Source: Spirochaetaceae bacterium
GTDB taxonomy: Bacteria > Spirochaetota > Spirochaetia > Treponematales > Rectinemataceae
Reading direction: 5' to 3'
DNA length: 7,757 nt
Assembly (NCBI GenBank): GCA_016794765.1
Contig: JAEUJG010000270.1
Coordinates: forward strand, 1-7,757
Shown here piece by piece: positions 4,102-7,757 of this stretch. Every line of letters starts with the position of its first letter. The stretch's first letter is position 1. Position numbers and translations under genes: made by a program. The notes beneath the pieces are model-generated. The model saw nothing but the letters and a program-made list of their open reading frames with translations, searched no databases and was not told where the DNA came from.

Positions 4102-5334
4102 ATGCCCCCCCGCGCCAAACCCCCGGCCGGCGGCCGCGCGCCCCGCGCCTCCCTGCCCCTCGCCGAAGACGACGGTTTCGAAGACGACGTTTTCGAGAAC
4201 GAGCGCCCCGCCGCCCCGCCCGCGGCCGCGCCGCAGGGCCGGACCCGAGCCCCGCGGAAGCCTCGCGCCGCCTCGGGCCGGGCGGACGCCGCTCCCGCGC
4301 CGGGCCCGTCCGGCCCGGCCGCGCGCCGTCTCGATCCCGCCTACGACCCCGCGGAAGACGAGCGCGAGACCGGCCTCAGGCCCAAGGTCTTGAGCGAATT
4401 CCAGGGCCAGGCCCGGCTCAAGGAAAACCTTTCCCTTTTCATCACCGCCGCCCGCGACCGCGCGGAGCCCCTCGACCACCTCTTCCTCATGGGCCCGCCC
4501 GGCCTCGGCAAGACCACCCTCGCGCAGGTCGTCGCGAACGAGCTCGGCGTCGACTGGAAGCCGACGAGCGCCCCGGCCCTCGACAAGCCCAAGGACCTCG
4601 CGGGCGTCCTCACGACCCTGAAGGAGCGCTCGGTCCTCTTCATCGACGAGATCCACCGGCTGAAGCCCGCCATCGAGGAGATGCTCTACATCGCGATGGA
4701 GGATTTCGAGCTCGACTGGATCATCGGCCAGGGCCCGGCCGCCAGGACCGTCCGGGTGCCCGTCCCGCCCTTCACGCTGATCGGCGCGACCACGAAGGCC
4801 GGCACGGTCTCGGCGCCCCTTTCGAGCCGCTTCGGCATCTCCCTCCGCTTCGGCTACTACGAGCCGCCCGAGCTCGAGGACGTCATCCGCCGCTCCGCCC
4901 ACATCCTCGGCGTGGAGCTCGACGCGGAGGCCGCCCGCCTCCTCGCGGCCTCGAGCCGCGGCACGCCGCGCATCGCCAACCGCCTCCTCCGCCGCATGCG
5001 CGACTTCGCACAGGTCGGCGGCAAGGGCCGGGTGACCTCGGGCGTCGTCGTCGAGGGCCTCGAGCGCCTCGAGGTGGACCGCCTCGGCCTGGAGCGCCTG
5101 GACCGCGACATCCTCTCCGCGATCATCACGAAATACGGCGGAGGGCCCGTCGGCGCGGAGACCCTCGCGATCACCGTCGGCGAGGGCGTCGACGGCCTCG
5201 AGGACTACTACGAGCCCTATCTCATCCAGCGCGGCCTCATCGCGCGCACCCCCCGCGGCCGCGTCGCCCTGCCCGCGGCCTATACCCATCTCGGCCTGGA
5301 GCTGCCCCGTGAAGACGGACGACTTCTCTTTTGA
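4102..5334 (+). CDS. ruvB: Holliday junction branch-migration ATPase RuvB with long N-terminal extension
   Basis: RuvB is the AAA+ hexameric motor that drives branch migration with RuvA. The core shows GLRPKVLSEFQGQ (91-103), Walker A GPPGLGKT (131-138), Walker B LFIDEIH (179-185), sensor 1 GATTKAG (228-234), a probable arginine finger R243 in SSRFG, sensor 2 R290 in GTPRIANRLLRR, and a winged-helix end (about 335-400, GGGPVGAETLA, EPYLIQRGLIARTPRGR). At 410 residues it is some 70 longer than E. coli RuvB. The excess is residues 1 to about 77, low-complexity Pro/Ala/Arg with an acidic-aromatic patch (AEDDGFEDDVFENE, 21-34), predicted disordered by composition. GGGAG at 4089-4093 lies 8 bases before ATG 4102, so the extension is probably translated. 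I see no obvious ribosome site supporting a later start. The last 26 bases overlap queA. Confidence 0.96.
   Translation: MPPRAKPPAGGRAPRASLPLAEDDGFEDDVFENERPAAPPAAAPQGRTRAPRKPRAASGRADAAPAPGPSGPAARRLDPAYDPAEDERETGLRPKVLSEFQGQARLKENLSLFITAARDRAEPLDHLFLMGPPGLGKTTLAQVVANELGVDWKPTSAPALDKPKDLAGVLTTLKERSVLFIDEIHRLKPAIEEMLYIAMEDFELDWIIGQGPAARTVRVPVPPFTLIGATTKAGTVSAPLSSRFGISLRFGYYEPPELEDVIRRSAHILGVELDAEAARLLAASSRGTPRIANRLLRRMRDFAQVGGKGRVTSGVVVEGLERLEVDRLGLERLDRDILSAIITKYGGGPVGAETLAITVGEGVDGLEDYYEPYLIQRGLIARTPRGRVALPAAYTHLGLELPREDGRLLF
4165..4194 (+). repeat. 15-bp tandem repeat within ruvB
   Basis: GAAGACGACGGTTTC (4165-4179) is followed directly by GAAGACGACGTTTTC (4180-4194), one base different. 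In frame, they encode two successive five-residue acidic-aromatic units, EDDGF and EDDVF, in the RuvB N-terminal extension. The similarity at DNA level points to a recent in-frame duplication. Confidence 0.75.
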
Positions 5335-6361
5335 CCTGCCCGAGGAGCTGATCGCCCAGTTCCCGCCCGAGCGCCGCGGCGAATCCCGCCTCCTCGTCCT
5401 CGACCGCGAGACCGGGGCCCGCCGCCACGCCTTCGTCCGCGATCTCGCGGACTTCGTCGAGCCGGGCACCCTCATGGTCTTCAACGACTCCAGGGTCAGG
5501 AAGGCGCGCATCTACGGCGAGGCCCTGGACTCAGGCGCCCGCGTCGAATTCCTCCTCCTCCGCCGCCGCGGCCCCGCCGAATGGGAGGCCTCCTGCACCA
5601 AGATGAAGCGCCAGAAACCCGGGCGGCGCTATCGCTTCCCCGAGGGCGTCGAGGCGGAAATCGTCGGCGCCGAGGGGGAGGGCGGGCGCGACGCGACGCG
5701 CGCCATCCGCTTCAGTCCCCCCATCGACGAGGAGTATCTCGAGCGCGTCGGCCACATTCCCCTCCCGCCCTACATCAAGCGCGAGGACGCGGCCTCCGAC
5801 TCCGAGCGCTACCAGACGGTCTACGCGCGCGAGGCCGGCTCCGCGGCCTGCCCGACGGCGGGCCTCCATTTCACCGACGAAATCCTCGCCTCCCTCGACG
5901 CGAAGGGTGTCGAGCGCGCCTACGTGACGCTCCATGTCGGCCTCGGGACCTTCCTCCCGGTCCGCGCGGAGCGCATCGAGGAGCACGCGATGCACGAGGA
6001 GGAGTACACGGTGAGCGAGGAGACCGCCCGCGCCGTGGCCCGCGCCAAGGCCGAGGGCCGCCCCGTCCTGGCTGTCGGCACGACGAGCGTCCGCACCCTC
6101 GAGTCCGCCTGGCGGGAAGAGGGCGATTCGGGCCCGGCCGGCCTCCGCGCGGGCTCCGGCGGCACGCGGATCTTCATCTATCCCGGCTACCGCTTCAGGG
6201 CGGCCGACCGCCTGTTCACGAATTTCCACACGCCCAAGTCGACCCTCCTCATGCTCGTCTCGGCCTTCGCGGGCCGCGAATCCGTCCTCGGCGCCTACGA
6301 GGAGGCGGTGCGCGAGCGCTACCGCTTCTTCAGCTACGGCGACGCGATGCTCATCCGCTGA
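5309..6361 (+). CDS. queA: S-adenosylmethionine:tRNA ribosyltransferase-isomerase QueA
   Basis: QueA transfers and isomerises the ribosyl group of S-adenosylmethionine onto 7-aminomethyl-7-deazaguanine at the wobble base of tRNAs with GUN anticodons, giving epoxyqueuosine. At 350 residues it has the usual length. Family blocks: FDLPEELIAQFP (8-19), FNDSRV (58-63), GHIPLPPYI (148-156), ERYQTVYA (166-173), CPTAGLHF (181-188), VTLHVGLGTF (206-215), GTTSVRTLES (257-266), FIYPGYRFRAADRLFTNFH (289-307), PKSTLLMLVSAFAG (309-322), and YGDAMLI near the end. Cys181 stands where E. coli QueA has Ala. The start is a GTG at 5309 inside the end of ruvB, supported by GGAG (5298-5301) 7 bases upstream and by the canonical N-terminus. 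It is translationally coupled to ruvB and ends 8 bases before the next gene. Confidence 0.96.
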   Translation: MKTDDFSFDLPEELIAQFPPERRGESRLLVLDRETGARRHAFVRDLADFVEPGTLMVFNDSRVRKARIYGEALDSGARVEFLLLRRRGPAEWEASCTKMKRQKPGRRYRFPEGVEAEIVGAEGEGGRDATRAIRFSPPIDEEYLERVGHIPLPPYIKREDAASDSERYQTVYAREAGSAACPTAGLHFTDEILASLDAKGVERAYVTLHVGLGTFLPVRAERIEEHAMHEEEYTVSEETARAVARAKAEGRPVLAVGTTSVRTLESAWREEGDSGPAGLRAGSGGTRIFIYPGYRFRAADRLFTNFHTPKSTLLMLVSAFAGRESVLGAYEEAVRERYRFFSYGDAMLIR

Positions 6362-6369
6362 AGGAATCC

Positions 6370-7757
6370 ATGGCCATATACCGCATCCCCGAACTCAAGC
6401 TCCCCCTCGACCACTCCGACTTCGACATCAGGCAACGCGTCGCCCGCGAGCTCAACGTGCCGCCCGAGGCGGTCCTCTCCTGGCGCGTGGAGCGGAAGTC
6501 CGTGGACGCGCGCGACCGCTCGGCGATCAAGATCGTCTACGGCGTGGCGGCGACCCTGGCGGGCACGTCGAACGCCCGGCGCCACCCGGCCCTGGCCTTT
6601 CCGCCCGCGCCGCTCGGCGGTTCCTACCTCTTCCCCGAGCCGCGCCGCGCGCCCGCCGGCCGGCCGGTGATCGTCGGCGCGGGACCCGCGGGCCTCTTCT
6701 GCGCCCTTCTCCTCGCCGAGCGGGGCCTCAGGCCCCTCGTCCTCGAGCGCGGCGGCGACGTGGATTCGCGCATCGCGTCCATCGACCTCTTCTGGAAGAC
6801 CGGCCGGCTCGATCCCGACTCCAACATGCAGTTCGGCGAGGGCGGCGCCGGCACCTTCTCCGACGGCAAGCTCAACACGACGGTGAACGATCCCTCGGGC
6901 CGCAACGGCAAGGTGCTCGCGGAATTCGTCGCGGCGGGCGCCCCCGAGGAGATCGGCTTCCTGAGCAAGCCCCACATCGGCACCGATCTTTTGGTCGGCG
7001 TCGTGCGGAACCTCCGCCGGAAGATCGAGGCCCTCGGCGGCGAGGTCCGGTTCCGCGCCAAGGTCACCTCGCTCCTCGTCGAGGGAGGGCGGACGGTCGG
7101 GGTCGTCGTGGACGGCTCGGAATCCATTCCGGCCGGCGCCGTCGTCCTCGCGGTCGGGCACAGCGCGCGCGACGTCTTCGAGCGCCTCGCCCGCGACGGC
7201 GTCCCGATGGAACCCAAGGCCTTCGCGATCGGGGTACGGATCGAGCACCCGCAGGAGATGATCTCCCGGAACCAGTTCGGCGCGTCGTGGCGCCATCCGG
7301 CCCTGCCCGTCGCGGACTACAAGCTGACCGCCCGCGCCTCCGACGGCCGCGGGGTCTACAGCTTCTGCATGTGCCCCGGCGGCCAGGTCGTGAACGCGAG
7401 CTCGGAGGAGGGCGGCGTGGCCTGCAACGGGATGAGCGATTTCGCCCGCGGCGGCCGGAACGCGAACAGCGCCATCGTCGTGCAGGTGGGGCCGGAGGAT
7501 TTCGACGCGGTTCCCGCCGGATTGCCCCCCGTCCTCGCGGGCGTCGAGTTCCAGCGCCGCTGGGAGCGGCTCGCCTTCGCCGCGGGCGGCGGCGATTTCG
7601 CCCTGCCGGTCCAGACCCTGGCCGATTTCCGCGACCGCCGCGCCTCGACGGCCCTGGGCGGCGTAAAGCCCGACATCCGCGGCCCCTGGCGCCCCGCGGA
7701 CATCACGGGCGCCCTCCCTCCCGGCGTCGTCTCCGGCATCCTCGACGGCCTCGGCGC
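6370..7757 (+). CDS. FAD-dependent oxidoreductase, COG2509-like (3' truncated)
   Basis: The frame is open from ATG 6370 to the window edge, giving 462 residues; homologues are usually somewhat over 500, so only the end is missing. AAGGA at 6361-6365 precedes the ATG by 4 bases. Residues 1-95 form a small N-terminal domain (IRQRVARELNV, VLSWRVERKSVDARD) typical of this group. The FAD-binding Rossmann motif VGAGPAGLF is at 102-110 with a strand-end LVLERG (123-128). Further family blocks are MQFGEGGAGTFSDGKL (153-168), VLAVGHSARDVF (259-270), FAIGVRIEHPQ (285-295), YSFCMCPGG (330-338, with C333 and C335), and ALPVQTLADF (411-420). Members are annotated as uncharacterised FAD-dependent dehydrogenases; the substrate is unknown to me. 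Tight linkage to queA suggests co-transcription but not a shared pathway. Confidence 0.88.
   Translation, partial: MAIYRIPELKLPLDHSDFDIRQRVARELNVPPEAVLSWRVERKSVDARDRSAIKIVYGVAATLAGTSNARRHPALAFPPAPLGGSYLFPEPRRAPAGRPVIVGAGPAGLFCALLLAERGLRPLVLERGGDVDSRIASIDLFWKTGRLDPDSNMQFGEGGAGTFSDGKLNTTVNDPSGRNGKVLAEFVAAGAPEEIGFLSKPHIGTDLLVGVVRNLRRKIEALGGEVRFRAKVTSLLVEGGRTVGVVVDGSESIPAGAVVLAVGHSARDVFERLARDGVPMEPKAFAIGVRIEHPQEMISRNQFGASWRHPALPVADYKLTARASDGRGVYSFCMCPGGQVVNASSEEGGVACNGMSDFARGGRNANSAIVVQVGPEDFDAVPAGLPPVLAGVEFQRRWERLAFAAGGGDFALPVQTLADFRDRRASTALGGVKPDIRGPWRPADITGALPPGVVSGILDGLG

Noticed and set aside
3564..5312. A 582-codon plus-strand open frame across ruvA and ruvB
   Set aside because: It is extremely rich in Arg, Pro and Gly and is an out-of-frame reading of the ruvA and ruvB coding sequence.
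3502..5511. A 669-codon open frame on the minus strand opposite ruvA, ruvB and the start of queA
   Set aside because: It mirrors genes with full conserved motifs on the other strand; its Gly/Ala/Arg/Glu/Asp/Leu-rich sequence is what antisense frames of GC-rich genes give.

Overview
This is a GC-rich (roughly two-thirds G+C by eye) bacterial chromosomal segment that looks like core genome. I see no transposase, phage gene, CRISPR array, tRNA or rRNA. The host is not certain. A member of the Spirochaetota is my best guess, from the gene set (MutS2, an orphan NeuB-like synthase, YebC-RuvCAB-QueA, a COG2509-type flavoprotein) and from a small four-cysteine protein that resembles, from memory, hypothetical proteins of treponemes. 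Another GC-rich Gram-negative lineage is possible.

Layout. Bases 1-201 are the 3' end of a plus-strand gene coding for an Smr nuclease domain, most likely mutS2. Bases 202-373 hold two inverted repeats between converging genes. Bases 374-1489 (minus strand) code for a NeuB/SpsE-family sialic-acid-type synthase with an intact C-terminal SAF domain. An 84-bp divergent intergenic region with a good plus-strand promoter leads to an 80-residue CxxC...CxxC protein (1574-1816), which ends at an intrinsic terminator. A 299-bp, locally AT-rich regulatory region follows. It has A-tracts, a 14-bp direct repeat and a near-consensus promoter, and it drives the main cluster: yebC, ruvC, ruvA, ruvB, queA and a truncated FAD-dependent oxidoreductase running off the right edge.

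How they work together. RuvA and RuvB form the Holliday-junction branch-migration motor and RuvC the resolvase, so the complete RuvABC pathway is encoded here behind YebC, a ribosome-associated/regulatory family protein. The genes are tightly packed: yebC and ruvC overlap by 14 bp, ruvA and ruvB are 3 bp apart, ruvB and queA overlap by 26 bp, and queA and the flavoprotein gene are 8 bp apart. QueA (queuosine synthesis in tRNA) is a frequent neighbour of ruvB. The short ruvC-ruvA gap holds a possible weak terminator and a promoter placed so that ruvA could be read from a leaderless mRNA. This suggests two units, yebC-ruvC and ruvAB-queA-flavoprotein, resembling the E. coli division into yebC-ruvC and ruvAB.

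No clearly new multi-gene system is visible. The points most worth a second look are a terminator-like hairpin inside the 5' end of ruvC, a long disordered acidic/proline-rich N-terminal extension on RuvB with an internal 15-bp tandem repeat, the repeat-bearing control region before yebC, the putative leaderless ruvA start, and the small cysteine protein of unknown function.
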